A DNA stretch of 64,000 nucleotides from Streptomyces tropicalis (GCF_029269835.1 NZ_JARJBB010000012.1:62001-126000); one strand, 5' to 3'. Shown: positions 33,223-42,051, counted from the stretch's first letter. The notes: a model not told the origin generated them from the sequence alone. Translations and numbers: made by a program.

Positions 33223-34752
33223 ATGAACGGTGAGGACACGGGAGAGGGGCTGCGCTGCCTGGTGACGGGTGCCACGGGCTATATCGGGGGCCGGCTCGTC
33301 CCGGAGCTGCTGGCGGCCGGGCACCGGGTGCGCTGCCTGGCCCGCTCCCCCGGCAAGCTCCGCGACCACCCCTGGGCACCGGACGTGGAGGTGGTCCGCG
33401 GAGACGTCACGGACTCCGACTCCGTGGCCGCGGCGATGCGGGACGTGGACGTCGCCTACTACCTGGTGCACGCGCTCGGCACCGGCGACGACTTCGAGGA
33501 GACCGACCGGCGCGCCGCGCGGGTCTTCGGCGAGCAGGCCCGCGCCGCGGGCGTCCGGCGCATCGTCTACCTCGGCGGCCTCACCCCGACCGGAGTACCG
33601 GAGCAGGAGCTGTCCCCGCACCTGCGGTCCCGGGCGGAGGTCGGGCGGATCCTGCTGGGCTCCGGGGTGCCCACCACCGTGCTGCGGGCCGCCGTGATCA
33701 TCGGTTCCGGATCCGCGTCGTTCGAGATGCTCCGGTACCTCACCGAACGCCTCCCCGTCATGATCACACCGAGCTGGGTGCGGACCCGGATCCAGCCGAT
33801 CGCGGTGCGGGACGTACTGCGCGTCCTGGTCGGCAGCGCGCGCATGCCGGCCGGAGTCAACCGCGCCTTCGACATCGGCGGGCCCGACGTGCTGACGTAC
33901 CGGGACATGATGCTGCGCTACGCGGCGGTGGCGGGCCTGCCGCGGCGGGTGATCGTCCCCGTGCCGGTGCTCACGCCCCGCCTGTCGAGCCACTGGATCG
34001 GCCTGGTCACCCCGGTGCCCGCGTCGATCGCCCGGCCGCTCACCGAGTCGCTGCGCCACGAGGTCGTGTGCCACGAACGCGACATCGTCCGGTACGTGCC
34101 CGACCCGCCGGGGCACCCGTTCGGGTTCGACACCGCGGTCCGGCTCGCCCTGCAGCGCATCCGGGACGCGCAGGTGACCACCCGGTGGTCGTCGGCGTCC
34201 GTTCCCGGCGCCCCCAGCGACCCGCTGCCCACCGACCCGGACTGGGCGGGCGGCAGTCTCTACACCGATCTGCGCGAACTCGCCGTCGACGCCCCGCCCG
34301 ACGCCCTGTGGCGGGTCGTGGAGGGCATCGGCGGGGACAACGGCTGGTACTCCTTCCCCCTGGCGTGGGCGCTGCGCGGCTGGCTCGACCGGGCGGTCGG
34401 CGGGGTCGGACTGCGCCGGGGGCGCCGGGACGCCGAACGGCTGCGGGTCGGCGACTCGCTGGACTTCTGGCGGGTGGAGGAGATCGAGCCAGGCCGGCTG
34501 CTGCGGCTGCGCGCCGAGATGCGGCTGCCCGGGCTGGCCTGGCTGGAGATGTCCGTCTCGGACGACGACGGGCGCACCCGCTACCACCAGCGCGCGCTGT
34601 TCCATCCGCACGGGCTGCTCGGCCACGCCTACTGGTGGAGCATCTCGCCCTTCCACGCCGTCGTCTTCGGCGGCATGGCCCGCAACATCGCGCGGGCGGC
34701 CGCCCGTTCCGCGCCGCGGGCCCGCACCGCACCGCGTACACCGGTCCCCTGA
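33223..34752 (+). CDS. NAD(P)-binding SDR protein fused to DUF2867
   Basis: The 509-residue, two-domain protein has an atypical short-chain dehydrogenase at 1-300 (GATGYIGGRLVPELLAAGH, VAYYLVHALGTGDDFEETDR, RIVYLGGLTPTGV), then a DUF2867/SRPBCC-like domain at about 330-495 (DNGWYSFPLAWALRGWLDRA, SVSDDDGRTRYHQRALFHPH). The same fusion recurs in light- and singlet-oxygen-induced regulons with photolyases and CFA synthases. Its substrate is unknown. The ATG follows GGAGG by about 10 nt. It is the first gene of a likely operon with the two photolyase genes (73 nt and 9 nt gaps). Confidence 0.88.
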   Translation: MNGEDTGEGLRCLVTGATGYIGGRLVPELLAAGHRVRCLARSPGKLRDHPWAPDVEVVRGDVTDSDSVAAAMRDVDVAYYLVHALGTGDDFEETDRRAARVFGEQARAAGVRRIVYLGGLTPTGVPEQELSPHLRSRAEVGRILLGSGVPTTVLRAAVIIGSGSASFEMLRYLTERLPVMITPSWVRTRIQPIAVRDVLRVLVGSARMPAGVNRAFDIGGPDVLTYRDMMLRYAAVAGLPRRVIVPVPVLTPRLSSHWIGLVTPVPASIARPLTESLRHEVVCHERDIVRYVPDPPGHPFGFDTAVRLALQRIRDAQVTTRWSSASVPGAPSDPLPTDPDWAGGSLYTDLRELAVDAPPDALWRVVEGIGGDNGWYSFPLAWALRGWLDRAVGGVGLRRGRRDAERLRVGDSLDFWRVEEIEPGRLLRLRAEMRLPGLAWLEMSVSDDDGRTRYHQRALFHPHGLLGHAYWWSISPFHAVVFGGMARNIARAAARSAPRARTAPRTPVP

Positions 34753-34825
34753 CCCGCCGCCCGTCCGCCCCGCACACCCGAACCCCACCGACGCCCCGTC
34801 CGCCACCGCCCCGAAAGACCGCACC

Positions 34826-36199
34826 ATGAACGTCTCGGTCGTCCTGTTCACCGCCGACCTGCGTGTGCACGACCACCCGCCGCTGCGCGCCGCGCTCGAC
34901 GGCTCGCGCCGTGTCGTCCCGCTGTTCGTGCGGGACCGGGCCGTCGACGCGGCCGGCTTCGCCGCCCCCAACCGGCTGGCGTTCCTCGCCGACTGCCTGC
35001 ACGACCTGGACGCCGAACTGCGGCGCCGCGGGGGCCGCCTGGTGCTCCGCTCCGGCGACCTCGTCACCGAGGTGTGCAGGGTGGCCGCCGAGGCCGACGC
35101 CGACGAGGTGCACCTGGCCGCCGACGTCAGCCGCCACGCCCAGCGGCGCGAGGAGCGGCTGCGGCGCGCCCTGGAGGCGGACGGGCGTCGGCTGCACGTG
35201 CACGAGACGGTGACCACCGCCGTGGCGCCCGGCGCGGTCACCCCGTCCGCCTCGGACCACTTCGCCGTGTTCACGCCGTACTTCCGCCAATGGGCGCAGC
35301 AGCAGCTGCGCGACCCCCTCGGCGCGCCGCGGACCGTGCGCGTGCCGGACGGCGTCGGCTCCGAGGAGCTGCCGTCCCGCGCGGGCCTGACCGGCGTGGC
35401 CGAGGGGCTGGCCCGGGGCGGCGAGGCGGAGGGCAGGAAGCGGCTCGGCGCGTGGCTGCGCTCGGGCATCGCCGCGTACGAGGACCGCCACGACGACCTG
35501 GCGGGCGACGCCACCTCCCGGCTCTCCCCCCACCTGCACTTCGGCACGCTCTCCCCCGTCGAACTCGTGCACCGGGCGCGGGAGGCGGGCGGGCCGGGCG
35601 CGGAGGCGTTCGTGCGGCAGCTCGCCTGGCGCGACTTCCACCGGCAGGTGCTGTCCGCCCGGCCGGCCGCGGCCGCCGACGACTACCGCACCCAGCACGA
35701 CCGCTGGCGCTCCGAACGGTCCGCGCACGAGGACGTCGAGGCGTGGAAGGAGGGCCGGACGGGCTATCCGGTCGTCGACGCGGCCATGCGCCAGCTGCTG
35801 CACGAGGGCTGGATGCACAATCGCGGCCGCCTGCTGACCGCCGGCTTCCTCACCAAGACGCTGTACGTGGACTGGCGCGTCGGCGCCCGGTACTTCCTGG
35901 CCCACCTGGTGGACGGCGACGTCGCCAACAACCAGCTCAACTGGCAGTGGATGGCCGGCACCGGCACCGACACCCGGCCGAACCGGGTGCTCAACCCCGT
36001 CGCCCAGGCCAAGCGCCACGACCCCGACGGGGCGTACGTGCGGCGCTGGGTGCCCGAACTCGCCGCCGTCGAGGGGCCGGCGGTGCACGAGCCGTGGAAA
36101 CTGCGCGGACCGGACCTGGAGGCGCTCGGCTACCCGGAGCCGGTCGTGGACCTGTCCGAGGGGCTGACCCGTTTCAAGCGGGCCCGCGGCCGTGACTGA
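34826..36199 (+). CDS. phr: Class I deoxyribodipyrimidine photolyase
   Basis: The flavoenzyme uses blue light to split cyclobutane pyrimidine dimers. The 457-residue protein has the N-terminal antenna domain (VVLFTADLRVHDHPPLRAAL) and the FAD domain with all class I signatures: WRDFHRQVL, GYPVVDAAMRQLLHEGWMHN, RGRLLTAGFLTK, NNQLNWQWMAGTGTD and RVLNPVAQAKRHDPDG. It stands in the light-stress island between an SDR gene and a second photolyase-family gene. Confidence 0.95.
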   Translation: MNVSVVLFTADLRVHDHPPLRAALDGSRRVVPLFVRDRAVDAAGFAAPNRLAFLADCLHDLDAELRRRGGRLVLRSGDLVTEVCRVAAEADADEVHLAADVSRHAQRREERLRRALEADGRRLHVHETVTTAVAPGAVTPSASDHFAVFTPYFRQWAQQQLRDPLGAPRTVRVPDGVGSEELPSRAGLTGVAEGLARGGEAEGRKRLGAWLRSGIAAYEDRHDDLAGDATSRLSPHLHFGTLSPVELVHRAREAGGPGAEAFVRQLAWRDFHRQVLSARPAAAADDYRTQHDRWRSERSAHEDVEAWKEGRTGYPVVDAAMRQLLHEGWMHNRGRLLTAGFLTKTLYVDWRVGARYFLAHLVDGDVANNQLNWQWMAGTGTDTRPNRVLNPVAQAKRHDPDGAYVRRWVPELAAVEGPAVHEPWKLRGPDLEALGYPEPVVDLSEGLTRFKRARGRD

Positions 36200-36208
36200 G
36201 GAGCGCCG

Positions 36209-37714
36209 ATGACCGTCCCCCACTGGCTCTTCGGCGACCAGCTCGGCCCCCACTTCCTCGCCCCGGGCGGCGGGGGCCCCGGCCGGGACGCACCGGTGGT
36301 GATGATCGAGGCGCGCTCGGTGCTCCGCCGCCGCCGGTTCCACCGGGCCAAGGCCCACCTGGTGCTGTCCGCGATGCGCCACCGTGCCGCCGAACTGGGC
36401 GACCGGGTCCGCTACGTACGGGCGGAGACCTACCGCGAGGGGCTCCGGGAGGCCGTCGGGGACGGCCCGCTGACGGTGCACCACCCGACCTCGCACGCGG
36501 CGCTGCGTCTCGTGCGGTCGCTCGACGGTGTCACCGTGCTGCCCGCGCGCGGCTTCCTCGTCCCGCTCGACGACTTCCGTGCCTGGGCCGGCGGGCACGG
36601 TGGGCGGCGGCTGCTCCAGGAGGACTTCTACCGCTGGGTGCGGCGCGGGCACGACCTGCTCATGGACGGCGACGCGCCGGCCGGCGGGCGCTGGAACCTC
36701 GACCACGACAACCGGGAGCCGCCGCCCCGGGGGGCCCGCACCCTGGGGGCACCGGAGCCGTACCGACCCCGCGAGGACGACATCGACGCCGGGGTGCGCG
36801 AGGACCTGGACCGGTGGGAGCGCGACGAGGGCGTGCGGTTCGTCGGGCGCGACGGTCCGCGGATCTTCCCCGCCTCGCGCCGCGAGGCACTGGCCGCGCT
36901 GCGCCGGTTCGTGGAGCACCGGCTCGCCGGATTCGGGCCGCACGAGGACGCGATGCTGGCCGCGGATCCGGTGATGAGCCACAGTCTGCTGTCGTCCTCG
37001 CTCAATCTGGGGCTGCTGGACCCGGCCGAGTGCGTGGAGCGCGCCGAGGCCGCCTGGCGCGCCGGCCGGGCGCCGCTCAACAGCGTGGAGGGGTTCGTCC
37101 GGCAGGTCGCGGGGTGGCGCGAGTACGTGTGGCAGCTGTACTGGCACTTCGGCGACGACTACCGCCACCGCAACGCGCTGCGGCACCGTGAGCCGCTGCC
37201 GGAGTGGTTCCTGGAGCTGGACGCCGACGCGGTCGGCGCGCGGTGCCTGGCGACCGTCCTGGCGCAGGTCCGCGACACCGGCTGGACGCACCACATCCCG
37301 CGGCTGATGCTGCTCGGCAGCCACGCCCTGCAGCGCGGCTGGGACCCGCAGGCGGTCACGGACTGGTTCCACCGCTGCTTCGTCGACGGCTACGACTGGG
37401 TGATGGTGCCGAACGTCGTCGGCATGTCCCAGTACGCCGACGGCGGGCGGATGACGACGAAGCCGTACACCTCGGGCGGCGCCTACGTGCACCGCATGAG
37501 CGACCTGTGCGGGGGGTGCAGGTACCGGCCGGCGGACCGGGTCGGGGAACGCGCCTGCCCCTTCACCGCCGGGTACTGGGCCTTCCTGCACCGGCACCGC
37601 GCCCGGCTGGAGCGCAATCCGCGCACGGCGCGTCCGGTGCGGGGCCTGGACCGCCTGGCGGACCTCGACGAGCTGCTGCGGCAGGAGAAGGAGCGCGGCG
37701 ACGGCCCGCCGTGA
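36209..37714 (+). CDS. Iron-sulfur bacterial cryptochrome/photolyase (FeS-BCP, PhrB type)
   Basis: The 501-residue protein belongs to the CryPro/FeS-BCP branch, which repairs (6-4) photoproducts or acts as a blue-light sensor. It begins with WLFGDQLGPHF and contains MIEARS and the FAD region (LNSVEGFVRQVAGWREYVWQ, MVPNVVGMSQYADGG). Four Cys fit the [4Fe-4S] ligands of Agrobacterium PhrB with identical spacing: Cys346, Cys434, Cys437 and Cys450 (LCGGC, ERACPF). It starts 9 nt after the class I photolyase gene, so the two are cotranscribed, giving repair of both main UV lesions. Confidence 0.93.
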   Translation: MTVPHWLFGDQLGPHFLAPGGGGPGRDAPVVMIEARSVLRRRRFHRAKAHLVLSAMRHRAAELGDRVRYVRAETYREGLREAVGDGPLTVHHPTSHAALRLVRSLDGVTVLPARGFLVPLDDFRAWAGGHGGRRLLQEDFYRWVRRGHDLLMDGDAPAGGRWNLDHDNREPPPRGARTLGAPEPYRPREDDIDAGVREDLDRWERDEGVRFVGRDGPRIFPASRREALAALRRFVEHRLAGFGPHEDAMLAADPVMSHSLLSSSLNLGLLDPAECVERAEAAWRAGRAPLNSVEGFVRQVAGWREYVWQLYWHFGDDYRHRNALRHREPLPEWFLELDADAVGARCLATVLAQVRDTGWTHHIPRLMLLGSHALQRGWDPQAVTDWFHRCFVDGYDWVMVPNVVGMSQYADGGRMTTKPYTSGGAYVHRMSDLCGGCRYRPADRVGERACPFTAGYWAFLHRHRARLERNPRTARPVRGLDRLADLDELLRQEKERGDGPP

Positions 37715-37761
37715 CCGGCGGGCCCGGTCCGGCGGTCCCGCGGCGCGGGCGGGTCCGGCGG

Positions 37762-39003
37762 TCAGCGCCGCAGGTCCTGCAGCACCTCGCGGGCGGCCCG
37801 CGACCCGGAGGCCAGCGCACCCTGCACCGATCCGGTGGCCCGGTGGTCGCCGCAGACGTAACGGCCCGGCGCGACACGTGAGGTGCGCAGCAGCGGCTGC
37901 GGCGGCGGCATCGCCGGGAGCGCGTCGGTGACCGTGCGGACGGTGAGCAGCTCCCAGCCGCCGGTGTCGGTGGCGTACAGGTCGGCGAGCGCCGTCCGCA
38001 CCGCCCCCTCGCGGCCCTCGCCGTCCCCGCCGAGCACCGACGTCGCGACGAGGGCGGAGCCACGGGGCGCGTACCCGGGGACGACGTCGCTGAGCACACA
38101 GGTGTTGAGCACGCGGCGCTGCTCGTCGACGAGCAGCGTGGGCTCGCCCAGCGGCGAGGAGGGCGCCACGTGGTAGTACGTCGTCACGACCCGGGTGGCC
38201 GGCACCTCCAGGCCGGGCAGCAGCGCGGCGGCGGGCCCCGGGCCGGTCGCGACCACCACGGCGCGCGCTGCCGCCGTCCCCCCGCCGGCCAGGAGGATCC
38301 CGTCGTCGGTGAGCCGCTCGACGGCCGCCCCGGTGTGCACCGTGCCGGACGGCAGGGCCGCGGCGAGCGCCTGCGGCACCGCGCCGATGCCCGCGGCGGG
38401 CAGGCAGAGGGTGCCGCGGAGCATGCTGCGCCACACCAGGTGGAAGAACCGGCCGGACGTCTCCAGCTCGTCCTCCAGGAACACGCCGGACAGGAAGGGC
38501 CGGAAGAACCGTTCGACGAACGTGTCGGAGAAGCCGGCGGAGGCCAGCTCGGTGCGCGTGGTGCGGTCCGCCGCCCGCTTGATCCGGTCGACCGGTGCCA
38601 GCAGGTCCCGGCCGGAGAGGAGACCGAGGGCGACCAGGTCGCGCGGGCCGGCGAGCCGTCCGGGCAGGAGGTCCGGCAGCGTCCGCGGGCGGCGGGTGGG
38701 GTCCGTGAACCGCAGCCGCCCGCGGCCGGTGTGCACCAGCACACCGGGCGTGAACGGCCGCAGCCACAGGTCGCGCAGCGTCAGGCGCCGGCGCACCTGC
38801 GGGTAGGACGTGTTGAAGACCTGGAAGCCGCGGTCGACGACGAAGCCGTCGACGCGGTCGGAGCGCATCCGCCCGCCGACCCCGTCGGACGCCTCCAGCA
38901 CACGGACCGTGAGGCCCGAGCCGAGCAGGTCGCGGGCGCAGGCCAGCCCGGCGACCCCCGCTCCGATCACCAGGACGTCCACGGGGGAATCGGTCGCGGG
39001 CAC
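37762..39003 (-). CDS. FAD-dependent oxidoreductase (phytoene-desaturase/amine-oxidase-like)
   Basis: The 413-residue flavoprotein has an N-terminal Rossmann motif (VDVLVIGAGVAGLACARDLL), an ASDGVGGRMRSD flavin loop, and a C-terminal flavin-binding end, RYVCGDHRATGSVQGALASG. It is similar to protoporphyrinogen-oxidase and phytoene-desaturase-like enzymes often found beside LitR/CarH genes. The start is taken as GTG at 39001-39003 with AAGGG upstream. It lies downstream of litR on the same strand but after 339 nt containing a heptamer repeat, so cotranscription is uncertain. Substrate unknown: an isoprenoid or unsaturated lipid is plausible. Confidence 0.82.
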   Translation of the reverse strand: MPATDSPVDVLVIGAGVAGLACARDLLGSGLTVRVLEASDGVGGRMRSDRVDGFVVDRGFQVFNTSYPQVRRRLTLRDLWLRPFTPGVLVHTGRGRLRFTDPTRRPRTLPDLLPGRLAGPRDLVALGLLSGRDLLAPVDRIKRAADRTTRTELASAGFSDTFVERFFRPFLSGVFLEDELETSGRFFHLVWRSMLRGTLCLPAAGIGAVPQALAAALPSGTVHTGAAVERLTDDGILLAGGGTAAARAVVVATGPGPAAALLPGLEVPATRVVTTYYHVAPSSPLGEPTLLVDEQRRVLNTCVLSDVVPGYAPRGSALVATSVLGGDGEGREGAVRTALADLYATDTGGWELLTVRTVTDALPAMPPPQPLLRTSRVAPGRYVCGDHRATGSVQGALASGSRAAREVLQDLRR

Positions 39004-39191
39004 GGGGTCCACCCTTCGTGTGCGGGGCGCCCCGTGCGGCACGCGGGGCGAGGGCTCTCGTGCGCCGCGGCGCACGTTTCTCGATCGTTTCCCCTCCGGG
39101 CGGCGCCCCGGATGCGCCGACCGAGTGGATGCCGGGCGGTCCGGTCGCCGGAGCACCGGCCCGTCGCGCGGCCGCCGGACCTCCGACCCGC

Positions 39192-39275
39192 CGGTCGCCG
39201 GTCGCCGATCGCCGGTCGCCGGTCGCCGATCGCCGGTCGCCGGTCGCCGGTCGCCGGTCGCCGGTCGCCGGTCGC
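39192..39275. repeat. Twelve tandem 7-bp units (CGGTCGC/CGATCGC)
   Basis: Twelve head-to-tail heptamers: ten CGGTCGC and two CGATCGC (units 3 and 6). They occupy the centre of the 339-nt gap 39004-39342 between the FAD oxidoreductase gene and litR. The period of 7 is not a codon multiple, which fits non-coding DNA. The two CGATCGC units suggest that the first six units arose as a duplicated triplet. No gene was recognised in the rest of the gap. Confidence 0.9.
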
Positions 39276-39342
39276 CGGGGTGGCGTACCCGGGGTGGCGT
39301 CGGGGGACGGCGCGCGGCCGGACCGGGCGGTGGCGCGTCCGC

Positions 39343-40380
39343 TCAGCGCGCCCCGCCGGATGCCGACGCCCGGGCGGCGGACAGCGCGTCGAGGGCGTCC
39401 GCCAGGGTGCCGGGCCGCAGCAGACCGGCGACCGGACGGCCGGTCCAGCCCGGTCCGCCGAGGACCACGAGCGGGTGCCGGCGTGCACCCCTGACGCCCC
39501 ACTCGGTCCCGGCGACGTACCGGGCCAGCGGCAGGCTCGCGGTGGAGCGGGCCTGCGCCCACAGCACCACGGCCGGGGGGCCCAGGCGCTGCACGGCCGC
39601 GGCGAGCGCCTCGGCGGGGACGGCCGCACCGAGCATCCTGGTCGGCACCCCGCGTTCGCCGAGTGCCGCGTTCAGCGCCTCAAGGGGAAGGGAGTGCTGT
39701 TCGCCGGGGGCGCAGGCCAGCAGCACCGGGCCGTCGGCCGCCGCGTCGCCCGCCGGAGCGGGGGGCGGGGTGAAGCGGCGGAGCGTGGTGGAGACGTGCC
39801 AGGACAGCAGGTGCTCGACCTCCACGTACCGGTCGCCGGACGAGGCCCACTTGCGGCCCACGGCGTGCAGGGTCGGGACCATCACCTCCTGCCAGGCGAC
39901 GGCGACGCCGTACTCCTCGACCGCGGCGCCCAGTTGCTGCTCGACGGCCGGTGCGTCCAGCCGTACGGCGGCACGGGCCAGGCCCCGGCACTCCTGGCGC
40001 ACGTCACCCAGGGGAAGCGTGCCCGCCGCCCGCGAGCGCGCCGCCGCCACCGGCCGGGGGGCGACCGGGACGGCCGGGGCCGTCTCCGGGGCCGCGGGTG
40101 CCGCCGTCCGCTGGGCGGCGCGGGCCGCCTCGGCGGGCGGGACCCCGGAGGCGGTGAGCCGGCACATCGCCTCCAGCGTCTCCACGTCCCGCGGCGTCCA
40201 GCGCCGGTGGCGGCCGTCGGCACGCACCGCCGGGCCGATGCCGTAACGACGGTCCCAGGAGCGCAGGGTGGTGGGCGACACGCCGAGCCGGCGGGCCAGC
40301 GCACCCGTGGTCAGCCCCGCCTCGCCGGCCGGCGGCGGCTTGTCCGCCCGGGCCGGCCGGTCCGCGGCGGTCTGCTGCAT
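39343..40380 (-). CDS. litR: LitR/CarH-family cobalamin-dependent light-sensing repressor
   Basis: A MerR-type regulator whose photoreceptor is adenosylcobalamin: it binds DNA in the dark and is released by light. The 345-residue protein has a MerR helix-turn-helix (about 23-90, TTGALARRLGVSPTTLRSWD, then DRRYGIGP), a four-helix cap carrying Trp178 and Glu189-His190 (KWASSGDRYVEVEH), and a B12-binding fold with lower-ligand His229 in GEQHSLPLEAL. The ATG at 40380 has GGAGG 8 nt upstream; an ATG at 40395 lies 7 nt after a TACAGT box and may serve as a leaderless start. It is divergent from the ECF sigma gene. Confidence 0.88.
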   Translation of the reverse strand: MQQTAADRPARADKPPPAGEAGLTTGALARRLGVSPTTLRSWDRRYGIGPAVRADGRHRRWTPRDVETLEAMCRLTASGVPPAEAARAAQRTAAPAAPETAPAVPVAPRPVAAARSRAAGTLPLGDVRQECRGLARAAVRLDAPAVEQQLGAAVEEYGVAVAWQEVMVPTLHAVGRKWASSGDRYVEVEHLLSWHVSTTLRRFTPPPAPAGDAAADGPVLLACAPGEQHSLPLEALNAALGERGVPTRMLGAAVPAEALAAAVQRLGPPAVVLWAQARSTASLPLARYVAGTEWGVRGARRHPLVVLGGPGWTGRPVAGLLRPGTLADALDALSAARASASGGAR

Positions 40381-40402
40381 GGGAGGCACCTCCATGGCGC
40401 CG

Positions 40403-40408
40403 ACTGTA
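40403..40408 (-). promoter_or_regulatory. -10 element of litR
   Basis: TACAGT on the minus strand, 7 nt before the ATG at 40395 and 22 nt before the ATG at 40380. The transcript starts at or close to the first ATG. Confidence 0.45.
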
Positions 40409-40499
40409 CGACGCAGAATCGATGCGAGTCCGGGAATCGCCCCCGCCGGTTACCCGGCGCGGGAGGAACCACACGTGCCGCGCGGCCCGTGCGCGACCA

Positions 40500-40553
40500 T
40501 TCCCTGGCGGGAGGACCCCGGCCGGTGCATCCACCGGGCCCGCCGCCAGGGAA
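40500..40553. promoter_or_regulatory. Long inverted repeat between litR and the ECF sigma gene (candidate LitR operator)
   Basis: TTCCCTGGCGG (40500-40510) and CCGCCAGGGAA (40543-40553) are perfect 11-bp arms separated by 32 nt. Inside lies a smaller repeat, CCGGTG-CATC-CACCGG (40522-40537). The element is 53 nt upstream of the sigma promoter's -35 box and is the most striking dyad in the litR-sigma gap. Arm spacing of about four helical turns would suit a tetrameric LitR. A transcription-attenuating hairpin is the alternative. Confidence 0.5.
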
Positions 40554-40605
40554 ACGGACCGGACGAGGGGCGGACGGTCACCCTTGCGTCCTCTTCCCTC
40601 CCGGA

Positions 40606-40636
40606 CCAATCCGCCGTGCCCGCGGCCTCGGATTAC
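40606..40636 (+). promoter_or_regulatory. ECF-type promoter of the sigma/anti-sigma operon
   Basis: CCAATCCG (40606-40613), 15 nt, CGGATTAC (40629-40636). The same boxes with the same spacing precede the lipid operon on the other strand (47590-47620). The end of the box is 35 nt before the GTG start. It is best explained as an autoregulated promoter of the ECF factor encoded here. Confidence 0.7.
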
Positions 40637-40671
40637 GCCCGGCCATGTCGCACACCCGAAGGACCCACCTC

Positions 40672-41256
40672 GTGAAGGAAGCCGTGTACATCGGCAGGAA
40701 TCCGGCGTCCGAGCCGGATCTGCAGGAACTGATGAGCAGTGTGGCCCTGGGCGACCAGGAAGCCTTCGCCTCGGTCTACGACGTCGTGGCGGGCCCCGTC
40801 CTCGGCGTGGTGCGCAGTGTGCTGCGCGACCGGGCCCAGTCGGAGGAGGTCGCCCAGGAGGTGCTGGTCGAGGTGTGGCGCACGGCCGCCCGGTACCGTG
40901 CCGACCGGGGCACCGCGATCAACTGGATCCTGACCCTCGCCCACCGGCGCGCGGTGGACCGGGTCCGCTCCGCGGAGGCCGCGGCCGCCCGCGAGCACAA
41001 GGCCGCCCTGCTGGACCGCACCCCCGAGTACGACCAGGTCACCGAGCAGGTGGAGGCCCACCTGGAGCGGGAGCAGGTGCGGCGCTGCCTGCGCACCCTG
41101 ACGGAGATCCAGCGGCAGGCCGTCACCCTGGCGTACTACCGGGGGCTGACCTACCGCGAGGTCGCCGAGGCGCTCGCGCTGCCGCTCGGCACGGCCAAGA
41201 CCCGCCTGCGGGACGGGCTGATCCGCCTGCGCGACTGCCTGGGGGTGACCGCATGA
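40672..41256 (+). CDS. ECF sigma factor, SigK/LitS-like
   Basis: The 194-residue ECF sigma factor has region 2 (LMSSVALGDQEAFASVYDVV, RSQSEEVAQEV-like RAQSEEVAQEVLVEVW, WILTLAHRRAVDRVR) and region 4 (LTEIQRQAVTLAYYRGLTYR, GTAKTRLRDGLIRL). The pattern matches SigK (ECF19) of mycobacteria, which also pairs with an RskA-type anti-sigma factor and controls a DUF1295-CFA-DUF1365-FAD gene set. Here it lies opposite a LitR photoreceptor, as LitS does in S. coelicolor. GTG at 40672 has AAGGA 8 nt upstream; ATG 40645 is less likely. The stop overlaps the anti-sigma start by 4 nt. Confidence 0.9.
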   Translation: MKEAVYIGRNPASEPDLQELMSSVALGDQEAFASVYDVVAGPVLGVVRSVLRDRAQSEEVAQEVLVEVWRTAARYRADRGTAINWILTLAHRRAVDRVRSAEAAAAREHKAALLDRTPEYDQVTEQVEAHLEREQVRRCLRTLTEIQRQAVTLAYYRGLTYREVAEALALPLGTAKTRLRDGLIRLRDCLGVTA

Positions 41257-42005
41257 TCACGGCCGATCTGCACACGCTGACGGGTGCCTACGCCCTGCAC
41301 TCCCTGCCCGACGACGAGCGGGTGGCCTTCGAGCGGCACCTCGCCGACTGCGAGGCCTGCACCCGGGAGGTCGAGGAGTTCGCGGCCACCGCGGCCCGCC
41401 TCGGCCTCGCCGTGACGGCGCCCGCGCGGCCCGCGATGAAGGACGAGGTGCTCCGGCGCATCGGCGGGGTCCGGCAGGATGCGCCGCACACGTCGCCCGC
41501 CGTCCGCTCGGCCCGCGCCGCGCTGCGGGCGCGCCGGCTGTCCGGATGGGCGCTGGCCGCGTGCGTGGCCGCGGCGGCGGCTCTCGGCGGCACCGCGGTG
41601 TGGCAGCACCAGCGGGCGGAGGACGCCCGCGCCGCGGCCAGACAGGAGACGCAGCGGGCGGACGAGGTGGCGGCGGTGCTCGCGGCGCCCGACGCCCGCT
41701 CCCGCACCGCCCGTCTCGCGGGCGGCGCCGGCGGGACGGTCGTCGTGTCCCGTAGCCGCGACCGTGCGGTGTTCGTGGCGTCCGACATGGCCGCGCCGCC
41801 GCCGGGCAAGGTGTACCAGCTGTGGTTCGCCGAGGGCGGGGCGATGCGCTCCGCGGGTCTGATGGATCCGCAGCGGGCCAGCCAGACGGTGGTGATGCAG
41901 GGCCCGGTCGACGGTGCCTCGGCCATGGGCATCACCGTGGAGCCGCGGGGTGGTTCGAGAGCGCCGACGTCCGCGCCGCTGGCGCTGATGAACCTGCCCG
42001 CCTGA
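41253..42005 (+). CDS. RskA-like anti-sigma factor
   Basis: The 250-residue single-pass membrane protein has a cytoplasmic zinc-binding anti-sigma domain at 1-45 (TGAYALHSLPDDERVAFERH, with HLADCEACTREVEEF giving HxxxCxxC). A transmembrane helix lies at about 95-115 (WALAACVAAAAALGGTAVW). An outer RskA_C-like domain follows (VFVASDMAAPPPGKVYQLWF, SAMGITVEPRGGSRAPTSAP). In mycobacteria RskA is cut stepwise in the membrane to free SigK. Translation is coupled to the sigma gene by ATGA. A terminator follows. Confidence 0.9.
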   Translation: MITADLHTLTGAYALHSLPDDERVAFERHLADCEACTREVEEFAATAARLGLAVTAPARPAMKDEVLRRIGGVRQDAPHTSPAVRSARAALRARRLSGWALAACVAAAAALGGTAVWQHQRAEDARAAARQETQRADEVAAVLAAPDARSRTARLAGGAGGTVVVSRSRDRAVFVASDMAAPPPGKVYQLWFAEGGAMRSAGLMDPQRASQTVVMQGPVDGASAMGITVEPRGGSRAPTSAPLALMNLPA

Positions 42006-42051
42006 GCCGGTACGGGCCGGGCAGGCCGGCCCCGGACCCGGCAGGGGACGC

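Noticed and set aside
39192..39275. CRISPR array
   Set aside because: The units are 7 bp, contiguous and without spacers; no cas genes are nearby.
34040..39562. A 1840-codon open frame on the minus strand across the photolyase region
   Set aside because: It is antisense to three well-supported genes, and its translation is Arg/Ala/Gly/Val-rich without any domain. Long spurious frames are expected at this GC content.
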